A stretch of 5,873 bases of DNA, from NCBI GenBank assembly GCA_030043215.1, contig JASHYG010000422.1, forward strand, positions 1 through 5,873, written 5' to 3'. A program made the translations under genes and the position numbers. Source of the stretch: Gammaproteobacteria bacterium. GTDB taxonomy: Bacteria > Pseudomonadota > Gammaproteobacteria > Steroidobacterales > Steroidobacteraceae. The notes under the pieces were generated by a model. It saw only the letters and a program-made list of their open reading frames with translations, had not been told where the DNA came from and did not search any database. Below, in pieces: positions 1 through 5,873 of this stretch; the first letter of the stretch is position 1, and the number at the start of each line of letters is the position of its first letter.

Positions 1-365
1 GCGATGACCTGGCCGGCCTTCACGCTGTCGCCCTGATTGACGCGCATCTCCTTCACTTTGTAGACCGCGTTCGCCGAGACCGTCGCGTCGCGCAGCGCGA
101 CGACGTACCCCGAGGCATCGAGCAGGGAGCCGACCACCGGGGCGCCCGTGCTGCTCGAGGTGATCGCGCGCGCGACCGCCTCCTGCACCGGAATGGCCTC
201 GGCCTGTGAGATCTTCCAGTACGCGACGGCGCCGCCCGCGGCCAGCACGATCACCGCGATGCCGATGACGAGGCCTGTCGCTCCCCGCCGGCGTCCGGTG
301 CTCGCAGGTTCCGGCGGCGGCCGGTCGATCCGCAACTGATCGAGAAGCGAGGCTTTCTCATTCAT
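1..365 (-). CDS. Periplasmic adaptor (membrane fusion) protein of an efflux system, N-terminal part only
   Basis: The reading frame opens with ATG at 365 (MNEKASLLDQLRIDR...) and runs off the left edge after 121 codons. Visible parts: a proline- and arginine-rich cytoplasmic leader (about residues 1-27), one hydrophobic helix (about 28-49, GLVIGIAVIVLAAGGAVAYW) that would anchor it in the inner membrane, a linker, then the start of the adaptor core (about 82-121). The core reads LDASGYVVALRDATVSANAV and VKEMRVNQGDSVKAGQVIA, the beta-strand and lipoyl half-motif typical of HlyD/MacA/AcrA-type proteins. Such adaptors bridge an inner-membrane pump and an outer-membrane channel in the periplasm. 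The gene starts 10 bp after the outer-membrane factor gene, so the two probably share a transcript and a complex. The pump partner is outside the window. The LLDQLRIDR-type leader reminds me of adaptors paired with MacB-like ABC pumps, but an RND partner is equally possible. Family call firm, subtype unsure. Confidence 0.9.
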   Translation of the reverse strand, partial: MNEKASLLDQLRIDRPPPEPASTGRRRGATGLVIGIAVIVLAAGGAVAYWKISQAEAIPVQEAVARAITSSSTGAPVVGSLLDASGYVVALRDATVSANAVYKVKEMRVNQGDSVKAGQVI

Positions 366-372
366 GAGGAGG

Positions 373-377
373 TCCTT
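373..377 (-). promoter_or_regulatory. Ribosome binding site of the adaptor gene, inside the upstream stop codon
   Basis: On the minus strand the junction reads TAAGGACCTCCTCATG. AAGGA lies 7 nt before the adaptor ATG and shares its AA with the TAA stop of the outer-membrane factor. This supports the chosen start and suggests translational coupling of the two genes. Confidence 0.6.
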
Positions 378-1881
378 ACCGGAGCCCCGGCAGCATGCCG
401 GGATCGTTGCGATGCCACCAGCCGCCCCCGAGCGCCGCGAAGAGGGTGACGGTGTCAGTGTAGCGGCTCGCCAGCGCGACCACATAGCTGAGGCGGGCCT
501 GCTGATAGCTGTTCTGCGCCGTCAATAGAGTCGCGGAATCGACCGCGCCGACGGCATATTGCCTCTGGGTGAGGTCTAGGCTCGCTTGGGCAGCCTCGAC
601 CGCATCGCGTTGCGCCTTGAGGGACTGAGCGTCGTTCTGGAGAGCCGTGAGCGCATCGGCGACGCCCTGGAACGCCTTGAGCACCGCCAGCCGGTACTGT
701 GCAACCGCCTGATCATAGGCATCCACCGCCGCGCGTCGTTTGGCGCGCAGCGTGCCCCCCTCGAACAGCGGCGCGGTGATTTGGCCGCCGACACTCCAGA
801 TGCCGGCGCTCGCCTCGGCCCAGGCAGATGTCTTCGTCGCGACATTACCGAAGTCGGTGCTCGACAAGGTGAGCTGGGGCAGCATGTTGGCCGTCGCGAC
901 GCCGATATTGGCGCTCATCTGGTGCACGACGGCCGCCTGCTGGCGGATGTCCGGCCGCTGCGCCACGAGGGAGGAGGGGAGGCTCACGGGCAGGTCCTGC
1001 GGCAGATTGAGGTCGGAGAGTTGCAGCTCGACCGGCTGAGCGTCCCGCGGGGAGCGGCCGGTGAGGACGGCGAGGTTATGCTCGGCGACCGCGAGCTGCT
1101 GCTGCAGTGGAGGGAGCGTCGCGCGGGCAGCAGAGAGATTCGATTGCTGCAGGAGAACGTCCGAGCGAGCTTTGCTGCCGAGCCCGTAGAGGCGCTGGAC
1201 GATGGAGAGCTGCTGCTCCTCGCTGGCGATGATCTGGCGAGTGGTGGCGATCTGGTCGCGGTCGGACGCGACCTGAATTGCGGCGGTTACGATGTTGGAC
1301 GTGAGCGTCAGATAGCTCGCCTCGAGCACGAAGCCTTGCTGCACGGCCTGCGCCTGCAATGCCTCGACGGTGCGCCGCTCCTTCCCGAAGAAGTCGAACG
1401 TGTAGGCGACGTTCGCCGTAGCGTAGAAGGAGTTTTCAATGAAGTTGGGAAAGCCCGGGAAGACGAGTGCGCCGGGCGTCTGGGACCGCGAGGCGCTCAT
1501 CACGCCCTCGACCTGTGGGAGGAAATTACCTTCCTCGGCCCTCACATTCTCCCGGTCTTCACGCAGGGCGGCCTGCTGGGCGGCGATGTCGGGGTAGTTC
1601 GTCATCGCCTGCTCGATGAGGGCGTCGAGCTTGGCCGAGCCGAAGAGCGTCCACCACTGCCCGGTCAAGTCGCGGCCGAGCTCGAAGCTCTGAGCTTCAC
1701 CGCCCGGGCCCGAGACCCCGGTCGATGCGGTCTGCGCCGGCAGCCCCTCGTGGGTGTACCCGTCCTGTGTGGGCGGGGCCGGGGGATGGTAGTTCGGCCC
1801 GACCGCGCAGGCGGATAGAGCGAGCGCGGTCGCCGCGCCGGTGCAGCGGAGGAGCCGGATCGGATTTCGCTCGATGCTCAT
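376..1881 (-). CDS. NodT-type outer-membrane efflux lipoprotein (TolC-like outer-membrane factor)
   Basis: This 501-residue protein has the usual length of the RND-type outer-membrane factor family. It would form a trimeric beta-barrel and periplasmic tunnel that receives substrate from an adaptor-pump complex. The N-terminus is a lipoprotein signal: basic R5-R12, a hydrophobic stretch, then the lipobox L22-S23-A24-C25, followed by AVGPNYHPP, the classic start of mature NodT-family proteins. Two helical OEP repeats follow (about residues 90-280 and 310-485). The second contains an F-x-GG-T-L-x-A block and AVLKAFQGVADAL, both family hallmarks, and the protein ends near LFAALGGGWW, also typical. 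The start is the only ATG fitting the signal peptide; no strong Shine-Dalgarno precedes it. It is 197 bp downstream of an ABC permease gene and 10 bp upstream of the adaptor gene. Order outer-membrane factor then adaptor is the reverse of the common adaptor-pump-channel order. Function secure as a family call; substrate unknown. Confidence 0.95.
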   Translation of the reverse strand: MSIERNPIRLLRCTGAATALALSACAVGPNYHPPAPPTQDGYTHEGLPAQTASTGVSGPGGEAQSFELGRDLTGQWWTLFGSAKLDALIEQAMTNYPDIAAQQAALREDRENVRAEEGNFLPQVEGVMSASRSQTPGALVFPGFPNFIENSFYATANVAYTFDFFGKERRTVEALQAQAVQQGFVLEASYLTLTSNIVTAAIQVASDRDQIATTRQIIASEEQQLSIVQRLYGLGSKARSDVLLQQSNLSAARATLPPLQQQLAVAEHNLAVLTGRSPRDAQPVELQLSDLNLPQDLPVSLPSSLVAQRPDIRQQAAVVHQMSANIGVATANMLPQLTLSSTDFGNVATKTSAWAEASAGIWSVGGQITAPLFEGGTLRAKRRAAVDAYDQAVAQYRLAVLKAFQGVADALTALQNDAQSLKAQRDAVEAAQASLDLTQRQYAVGAVDSATLLTAQNSYQQARLSYVVALASRYTDTVTLFAALGGGWWHRNDPGMLPGLR

Positions 1882-2078
1882 GGCTGCTGCACTGGATGCT
1901 CTGGGTTGGGGTGGACGCTCATGACACTGTCAGATGCTTGTGACGGCGTAACCGTCGCACGCCCGCCGCCGCGCTGGTTGAGACCCAAGCTATCGAAATC
2001 CGGTTTGCGGCAATTCATGATGCGACGAATACCTTCTTTTGCCGGACGGTTGCGCCTGGATGCGGACGAGCGGCGGCG
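1882..2078. other. 197-bp noncoding gap between ABC permease and outer-membrane factor genes
   Basis: This is the longest gap in the window. Two small dyads are visible: an 11-bp palindrome TGACACTGTCA at 1922-1932, and a hairpin at 1939-1959 with 8-bp arms (TGTGACGG / CCGTCGCA, one G-T type mismatch) around a 5-nt loop. Neither is followed by a T-run on the minus strand, so the hairpin is not a standard intrinsic terminator. I found no convincing -35/-10 pair for the outer-membrane factor gene. The gap is long enough to hold a promoter that I cannot recognise, so operon continuity across it is uncertain. Confidence 0.4.
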
Positions 2079-2849
2079 TCAGCCGGCCCGCACGAGCCGG
2101 CGCATCGCCAGGCTGCCGAAAACCATCGTGATTGCGACAAGGATGGCGATCGAGAGTTTCGGATCGAAGAAGCCCGACTGCAGCACGTGACCCGCCCGCA
2201 GAGCGAGCTGCTCAATGTGAAAGGCCGGCCAGATGGGAGCCCACGACAGGAGCGTCTTCGGCAGCGGGAAGAACAGTCCGGAGAGGTACAGCATGGGCAT
2301 GTAGATGAGCTGCGTGAGGCCCGGCGCAGCCGCCCCCGAGGAGTTCACCCCAATCCACAGCCCCAGGGCGCAAAGCGACACCGTGCCGGCGATCGTGACC
2401 GTCGCGAAGACAATCACTTGCGTGGTGTCGAGTGGCATGTTTCCCGCAAAGCGCGCCGTCACGAAGACGGTTGCCATTGCCAGCGTGGCGAACACGATGG
2501 CGACGACGCCTTTTGCGACAAGATAGGCGCCTTTCGGCGCAGGAAGCGCCCGTTTCAGGGTGAAGAGCCCGGAGTCCCGCTCGAGGGCGAGCGGACACCC
2601 GATGCCGAATAGCGCGGGGCCCGCCGCCGCGAATACGCAGAAGCCGGCGAGGAAGAATCGGGCGGCGGTCGGCTCGACATGGCCGTGGGCCACGAGTAGC
2701 CCGATGAGCAGGTAGAGGCCGGCCGGCAGCAGCAGGAATGGAATGACGAACATCGGCGTGCGCAACCGGTGCAGGAACTCGTATTTCGCCTCGACGAGAT
2801 AGGCGCGGAACACCTGCGAGGCGGACATGGCGGGAATCACATCACGCAT
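2079..2849 (-). CDS. ABC-2-type transporter permease (module 1)
   Basis: A 256-residue integral membrane protein with about six hydrophobic helices (roughly residues 32-54, 65-88, 109-132, 143-168, 173-196 and 232-249), the usual fold and length of ABC-2 permeases. A short amphipathic N-terminus (FRAYLVEAKYEFLHRLRTP) leads into helix 1, and the loop after helix 2 reads LALERDSGLFTLKRALPAP, matching the common E-R-x-x-G-x-x-x-x-L-x-x-x-P element of this family, which contacts the ATPase. The gene lies 63 bp after an ABC ATPase gene that has no other adjacent permease downstream, so the two likely form one exporter, probably a homodimer of each subunit. Start: ATG at 2849 is preceded by a weak TGGA; a second in-frame ATG at 2828 (MSASQVF) lacks any Shine-Dalgarno but would give a more typical N-terminus. 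Substrate cannot be read from the sequence. Confidence 0.88.
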   Translation of the reverse strand: MRDVIPAMSASQVFRAYLVEAKYEFLHRLRTPMFVIPFLLLPAGLYLLIGLLVAHGHVEPTAARFFLAGFCVFAAAGPALFGIGCPLALERDSGLFTLKRALPAPKGAYLVAKGVVAIVFATLAMATVFVTARFAGNMPLDTTQVIVFATVTIAGTVSLCALGLWIGVNSSGAAAPGLTQLIYMPMLYLSGLFFPLPKTLLSWAPIWPAFHIEQLALRAGHVLQSGFFDPKLSIAILVAITMVFGSLAMRRLVRAG

Positions 2850-2864
2850 AAGTCATCCAGTAAT

Positions 2865-2894
2865 AGTGTTCTATATAACTATAACACCTGTCAA
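2865..2894 (-). promoter_or_regulatory. AT-rich inverted repeat beside a TTGACA box, upstream of permease 1
   Basis: The 63-bp gap between ATPase and permease is strikingly AT-rich for this region. On the minus strand a perfect TTGACA (2894-2889) is followed directly by GGTGTTATAG...AGAACACT, an inverted repeat with arms GTGTT (2866-2870) and AACAC (2883-2887) separated by 12 bp, plus a short inner TA match. The repeat occupies the place where a -10 box would sit. No good -10 is found at 16-18 bp spacing, so an independent promoter is only possible, not shown. It may be an operator or an mRNA hairpin before the permease gene. Confidence 0.4.
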
Positions 2895-2912
2895 GCGTGT
2901 GGCCCGCGGCGA

Positions 2913-3830
2913 TCAGGCCGCCTCACGGGTGAGCTCGGCAAAGGCTTCCGAAAGTCCGGCATGTCGAATCTCGAGATCTCGAAGATGCAGGTCGACGGCG
3001 AGCAGGCGGCGCACCACCTCCTCGGCGTCACTCGCTGTGATGTCCATGCGTCTGCCGTCGGTCGTCGCATCGATCACCGAAGGCCAGCGTCGCACCTCGG
3101 CGATTTCCACCGAGGTCGAGCAGCGGATCTGCTTGCGCCCGACCACCGAGCGAATCTCATCCACCGTTCCGGATGCGATCAAACGCCCGCGCGCGAGCAC
3201 GGCGACCCGGTCGGCCAAGGCTTGAGCCTCCTCCAGATAGTGTGTCGTGAGCACGACGGAGTTCCCGCTCGCGACCAGGTCGCGGACGATGTGCCACATC
3301 GTCTCCCGCGCCTGGATGTCGAGGCCGACGGTCGGCTCATCGAGAAAGAGCAGCTCGGGGCGGCCGCAGACGGCGAGCGCGAATTGCACCTGACGTTTCT
3401 GACCTCCCGAGAGCTTCCCGTATCGCCGCGCTGCGAGCGCGTCCGTGCGCGTGAGCGCCAAGACGTCCTTGAGCGGCAGGGGAGCGGGGTAATAGCTCGC
3501 CGTGAGCTCGATCAATTCGCGGACGCGGAGCTCGGGATTGAGCCCCGCCTCCTGCATCATCACTCCGACGCCGCGGCGGCTCTCCACCTCGAGCGGTGAG
3601 CGGCCGCGGAGCTGCACCGTTCCGCCGTCGGGCTGGATGAGTCCGAGCCACAGAGCGATGGCCGTCGACTTGCCGGCGCCATTCGGCCCGAGCACGGCGA
3701 GCAGCTCGGCTCGGCGCACCTCGAGGCTCAGGCCGGCGAGGGCAACCGTCGTGCCGAAGCGTTTGTGGACATCCCGAAGCTCCGCGAGCGCGAGCACGTC
3801 CTCTCGCTGAGCCTGATCGCTGTCTCTCAT
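2913..3830 (-). CDS. ABC transporter ATP-binding protein (module 1)
   Basis: A 305-residue ATPase subunit that would power export by the ABC-2 permease encoded just downstream. All motifs are intact: Walker A GPNGAGKST (48-56), Q-loop MMQEAG (Q93), signature LSGGQKRQ (140-147), Walker B LLFLDEP (160-166, catalytic E165), D-loop VGLD (168-171), and switch histidine H197 in TTHYLEEA. The roughly 80 residues after the nucleotide-binding domain form the C-terminal extension seen in CcmA/DrrA/NatA-type ATPases of drug and lipid exporters. The N-terminus has a short acidic leader (MRDSDQAQRED) before the first strand. Start ATG at 3830 is supported by a strong ribosome binding site in the 16-bp gap after the upstream permease. 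Family assignment is secure; partner assignment rests on adjacency, because a different permease gene lies immediately upstream. Confidence 0.95.
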   Translation of the reverse strand: MRDSDQAQREDVLALAELRDVHKRFGTTVALAGLSLEVRRAELLAVLGPNGAGKSTAIALWLGLIQPDGGTVQLRGRSPLEVESRRGVGVMMQEAGLNPELRVRELIELTASYYPAPLPLKDVLALTRTDALAARRYGKLSGGQKRQVQFALAVCGRPELLFLDEPTVGLDIQARETMWHIVRDLVASGNSVVLTTHYLEEAQALADRVAVLARGRLIASGTVDEIRSVVGRKQIRCSTSVEIAEVRRWPSVIDATTDGRRMDITASDAEEVVRRLLAVDLHLRDLEIRHAGLSEAFAELTREAA

Positions 3831-3838
3831 GGTCGGCT

Positions 3839-3846
3839 CTCCTCCC
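3839..3846 (-). promoter_or_regulatory. Strong ribosome binding site before ATPase 1
   Basis: The 16-bp gap after the permease 2 stop reads GGGAGGAGAGCCGACC before ATG 3830. The GGGAGGAG core is close to a full Shine-Dalgarno and sits 8 nt upstream of the start. It settles the start choice and allows efficient initiation of the second module independent of coupling. Confidence 0.7.
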
Positions 3847-4521
3847 TCAGATGAAGTCCCGCTGGCGGGCGAGGCGATAGGACACCAGCGCGGCGATCAG
3901 CACGAGCACTCCGACCTCGACCGCCAGGATCGCGATCACTGCCGGGCTCCACACCGCCCGCGGGCTGCTCAGGTTCGCGTAGATCGAGCCGATCCGCAGG
4001 ATGAAATTGAAGAAGAAGGCGATCGAGGTGCTGATCCAGACGATGGTCACGTTGGCCCAGGCCTCGGAGTCGGTGCACAGGGTGATGGCGAGGATCAAGC
4101 AGAACTCATCCAGGAGGAACAGCGCAGTGACCACCGACACCGGAAGCAGTCCCAGCCCATGCGCATGCGGCGCGATGGTGAGCTCGATGAGGCCGCCCAG
4201 GGCGATGGCGAACCATGGCACCAGAAAGGATGTGATCGCTGCAATCGCCTTGGCCGCCATGTACTGCCCGGTCGAGATGGGGAAGCTCAGCCCGAACGAC
4301 AGCGCTTTCTCCTTGCGCTCGCCGGCGATGGAGCCCATGCATACGAAAACACCCTGGATGACCACGGCGGTGACCAGCAGGATGAGCGCCGTGTTGCCGG
4401 CTGCGTCGCCGAAGCTCATCAGGGCAAGCGCGGCGAGACCGATCACGATCGCCCCGGCTGTCAATCCGCGATTGAAGTACAGATCCTTGCGGACGAGCCG
4501 CCACAGCATCGACCCGCTCAT
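3847..4521 (-). CDS. ABC-2-type transporter permease (module 2)
   Basis: A 224-residue membrane protein, MSGSMLWRLVRKDLYFNR..., with about six helices (roughly 18-36, 44-66, 92-114, 126-149, 156-176 and 193-214). The WRLVRKDLYFNR start and the loop ERKEKALSFGLSFPIS (68-83) are characteristic of small ABC-2 permeases that pair with BcrA/YtrB-like ATPases. It has no clear sequence resemblance to the other permease in this window beyond topology. The frame stays open far upstream (to 5457) through the ATPase gene, but that part is arginine/proline-rich shadow sequence. The real start is ATG 4521, preceded by AAGGAG at 8 nt and overlapping the ATPase stop as ATGA, a sign of translational coupling and stoichiometric expression. 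It probably forms an inner-membrane homodimer with the upstream ATPase. Substrate unknown. Confidence 0.9.
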   Translation of the reverse strand: MSGSMLWRLVRKDLYFNRGLTAGAIVIGLAALALMSFGDAAGNTALILLVTAVVIQGVFVCMGSIAGERKEKALSFGLSFPISTGQYMAAKAIAAITSFLVPWFAIALGGLIELTIAPHAHGLGLLPVSVVTALFLLDEFCLILAITLCTDSEAWANVTIVWISTSIAFFFNFILRIGSIYANLSSPRAVWSPAVIAILAVEVGVLVLIAALVSYRLARQRDFI

Positions 4522-5432
4522 GCGATGCGCTCCTTGCGGCTGGCGAGCACCTCGGCGACGAAGATCTCCTCGAGCGTCATGGGCTGGATCTCCCGGACGC
4601 GGGCGCCGGCTTGCTCGTACGAGGCGCCGAGCTCGGGGGTGAAGGCGTTCGTCGTGACGACGCTCGAGCGGCCGCCGCTTCCCTGCACGTCGATCACGCC
4701 GGGACGCGTGGGCAGCTGCCCGCCCGCCGGCAGCTCGAGGTGCAGGCGCCGCCAGCGATCGAGGAACGTCTCCTTGTCGCTCGACTCGATGATCCGCCCC
4801 CGGTCGATGAAGGTGATCTGGTCGGAGATCTGCTCCACGTCCTGGGTATGGTGCGAGGAGAAGAGGATCGAGCGGCTCTCGTCTTTGAGTACGTCCATGA
4901 GCTCCGCCAGCGTCTCGTGCCGCGCGACGGGATCGAGACCCGTCATCGGCTCGTCGAGCACGAGCAGGCGCGGGCGGCGCGCGAGCGCGAGCAGCAGCAT
5001 CGCCTTCATGTGCTGTCCGTGCGAGAGGCGCCTCGTCGGCTGCTCGGGGCGCAGGTCGAAGCGGCGGAGCAGAGTCTTGGCATACTGAGAGTCCCATCCG
5101 GGATAGCTCGAGGCGACGAAGTCCATGTGCCACTGCAGCGTCGCCCGGCCGAAGAGCCGCATCTCCTCGGAGACGAAGCCGACCTGCCGCTTCGCGGCGA
5201 CCTGCTCGGTCGGGATCGGGTGCCCGAGCACCCGCACTTCGCCGCGGTCGTGCCGCACGAAGCCCATGAGGATGCGGATCGTCGTCGACTTGCCGGCACC
5301 GTTCGGTCCGATGAAGCCCATGATCTGGCCAGGCGCGAGCTGCATCCGGACGTCCTGCAGCCGGAAGTACGGATAGGATTTCTCGACTCCGTCGAGCTCG
5401 ATGACGGCCCCGGCGGCGGCGCGGTCTGTCAT
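4518..5432 (-). CDS. ABC transporter ATP-binding protein (module 2, BcrA/YtrB-like)
   Basis: A 304-residue ATPase with Walker A GPNGAGKST (42-50), Walker B LLVLDEP (156-162, catalytic E161), D-loop TGLD (164-167) and switch histidine H194 in SSHH. Two motifs differ from the canon: the Q-loop position reads VSEEMRLF, with glutamate where glutamine is usual, and the signature reads LSHGQ (136-140) instead of LSGGQ. Such departures are common in the YtrB/BcrA-like branch that is partnered with GntR regulators and small ABC-2 permeases, so I take the protein to be functional. A C-terminal extension of about 95 residues follows the ATPase core. ATG 5432 has AAAGGGGA about 6-8 nt upstream and overlaps the regulator stop as ATGA; the 3' end overlaps the permease start in the same way. 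Regulator, ATPase and permease therefore form one tightly coupled unit. Confidence 0.95.
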   Translation of the reverse strand: MTDRAAAGAVIELDGVEKSYPYFRLQDVRMQLAPGQIMGFIGPNGAGKSTTIRILMGFVRHDRGEVRVLGHPIPTEQVAAKRQVGFVSEEMRLFGRATLQWHMDFVASSYPGWDSQYAKTLLRRFDLRPEQPTRRLSHGQHMKAMLLLALARRPRLLVLDEPMTGLDPVARHETLAELMDVLKDESRSILFSSHHTQDVEQISDQITFIDRGRIIESSDKETFLDRWRRLHLELPAGGQLPTRPGVIDVQGSGGRSSVVTTNAFTPELGASYEQAGARVREIQPMTLEEIFVAEVLASRKERIA

Positions 5433-5821
5433 GCTTTCCCCTTTGCGATGCGCTCACGGAGCTCGCGGAGACGTGCTTCGAGATCTCCCCCCGGGAGGCC
5501 TAGGACCAACGAGAGTGCGGCGGCGGCCTCGAGGTGCTGGTCGAGCTCTTGCTGCTGCAGACGCCGCCCGAGATCCGCGCCGTCCGCCACGAAGGATCCC
5601 TTGCCCTGACGTGTCACGATTACCCCTTCGTGCTCGAGCTCCAGATACGCCCGTTTCACCGTGATGACGCTGACGCGAACGTCCGCGGCGAGCGTGCGGA
5701 TGGACGGCAGCTCGTATCCCGCCGGCCAGTCTCCGGCGGCGATTCGACGCCGGATTTGCTCCATCAGCTGGAGATACATGGGCCGTCCGTCGGCCTGGGA
5801 GATCACGAGCTCACTGTGCAT
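5429..5821 (-). CDS. GntR-family transcriptional regulator, YtrA type
   Basis: A 130-residue DNA-binding protein, MHSELVISQADGRPMYLQ..., with an N-terminal winged helix-turn-helix (about residues 13-78). The core ELPSIRTLAADVRVSVITVK and the following RAYLELEHEGVIVTRQGKGSFV are textbook GntR; the recognition helix is about 51-63. The C-terminal part is only about 50 residues, helical and rich in Q, L and R, too small for an FadR or UTRA ligand domain; this is the YtrA subclass, normally a repressor of an adjacent ABC operon. The frame is open to GTG 5842, but that start lies at or upstream of the -10 box and the predicted transcript start, so I choose ATG 5821. GTG 5806 is a further alternative. 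The gene overlaps the next ATPase gene by 4 bp. A palindrome over its own promoter suggests autorepression of the whole unit; the inducing signal is unknown. Confidence 0.9.
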   Translation of the reverse strand: MHSELVISQADGRPMYLQLMEQIRRRIAAGDWPAGYELPSIRTLAADVRVSVITVKRAYLELEHEGVIVTRQGKGSFVADGADLGRRLQQQELDQHLEAAAALSLVLGLPGGDLEARLRELRERIAKGKA

Positions 5822-5836
5822 ATTAATATACACAGT
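5813..5836. promoter_or_regulatory. 24-bp palindromic operator candidate of the GntR regulator
   Basis: The two 12-bp halves, ACTGTGCATATT and AATATACACAGT, are reverse complements except for one position (C5819 against A5830), giving 11 of 12 pairs. The site is AT-rich in a GC-rich region. It overlaps the last bases of the -10 box, the predicted transcript start and the ATG at 5821, where a bound dimer would block RNA polymerase. A TATACAC copy also repeats at 5827-5833 and 5836-5842. YtrA-type operators are long AT-cored inverted repeats with GTG/CAC ends, as I remember, and this site fits that form. The binding protein is inferred. Confidence 0.7.
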
Positions 5837-5861
5837 ATACACGCCGCTACGGGGAGGTCAA
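5834..5861 (-). promoter_or_regulatory. Sigma-70-type promoter of the GntR-ABC operon
   Basis: On the minus strand TTGACC (5861-5856) and TATACT (5839-5834) are separated by 16 bp, each matching five of six consensus bases. Transcription would begin near 5827, only about 6 nt before ATG 5821, so the regulator mRNA would be leaderless or nearly so. No Shine-Dalgarno precedes this ATG within the transcript, which agrees. Confidence 0.65.
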
Positions 5862-5873
5862 ATTACCCGAGGG

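Noticed and set aside
148..339. A small plus-strand open frame of 63 codons near the left edge
   Set aside because: It is antisense to the adaptor gene, whose transmembrane helix and lipoyl half-motif are clear.
586..1818. A 410-codon open frame on the plus strand inside the outer-membrane factor gene
   Set aside because: It is antisense to a clear OMF gene, is rich in R, E, G and L without any recognisable domain, and reflects the lack of stops in GC-rich antisense frames.
1939..1959. Intrinsic terminator after the permease 1 gene
   Set aside because: The hairpin lacks a following T-tract on the minus strand and lies about 120 bp beyond the permease stop.
3829..5088. A 419-codon open frame on the plus strand
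   Set aside because: It lies antisense to parts of three ABC genes with clear motifs. Its composition (R, D, Q, H, G, E rich, low complexity) is that of a shadow frame.
4521..5455. A 12-bp direct repeat TGCGATGCGCTC at 4521-4532 and 5444-5455, near the 3' ends of two successive genes
   Set aside because: Both copies encode ERIA-type C-termini next to ribosome binding sites; the match is short and explained by similar coding, with no sign of a mobile or recombination element.
4522..5457. Apparent 536-residue fusion protein with a long N-terminal extension on permease 2
   Set aside because: The first 312 codons are an out-of-frame reading of the ATPase 2 gene. The true permease start at 4521 has its own AAGGAG and an ATGA overlap.
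5822..5842. GTG 5842 as the start of the GntR gene
   Set aside because: It lies at the upstream edge of the -10 box, ahead of the predicted transcript start, and the extra residues are encoded by the operator palindrome.

Overview
The window is GC-rich, densely coding DNA with every supported gene on the minus strand, so transcription runs from position 5873 towards 1. The protein types (a NodT-type outer-membrane efflux lipoprotein, a periplasmic adaptor, and a short YtrA-type GntR regulator whose wording resembles those of Xanthomonadales-like bacteria) point to a Gram-negative proteobacterium, probably a gammaproteobacterium. That placement comes from memory of family resemblance, not from a search.

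Layout in transcription order: (1) a small GntR/YtrA-type repressor (start 5821, stop 5429), with a good -35/-10 pair and a 24-bp near-perfect palindrome lying over the -10, the predicted transcript start and the start codon; (2) an ABC ATPase (5432-4518), overlapping the regulator by ATGA; (3) a six-helix ABC-2-type permease (4521-3847), overlapping the ATPase by ATGA; (4) a second ABC ATPase (3830-2913) after a 16-bp gap with a strong ribosome binding site; (5) a second, unrelated-looking ABC-2-type permease (2849-2079) after a 63-bp gap that holds an AT-rich inverted repeat next to a TTGACA box; (6) a 197-bp gap with two small dyads but no convincing promoter; (7) an outer-membrane factor lipoprotein (1881-376); (8) the first 121 codons of a periplasmic adaptor (membrane fusion protein) (365 to beyond position 1).

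Together this looks like an export locus. A GntR-controlled pair of ABC-2 exporters, reminiscent of the ytr-type loci of Firmicutes, is followed by an OMF-adaptor pair whose inner-membrane pump (RND or MacB-type ABC) would lie off the left edge. Whether the ABC modules and the tripartite parts work on one substrate is inference from co-orientation. Nothing in the sequence names the substrate; antimicrobial peptides, lipids and drugs are all possible. I see no RNA genes, mobile elements, CRISPR arrays or attachment sites.
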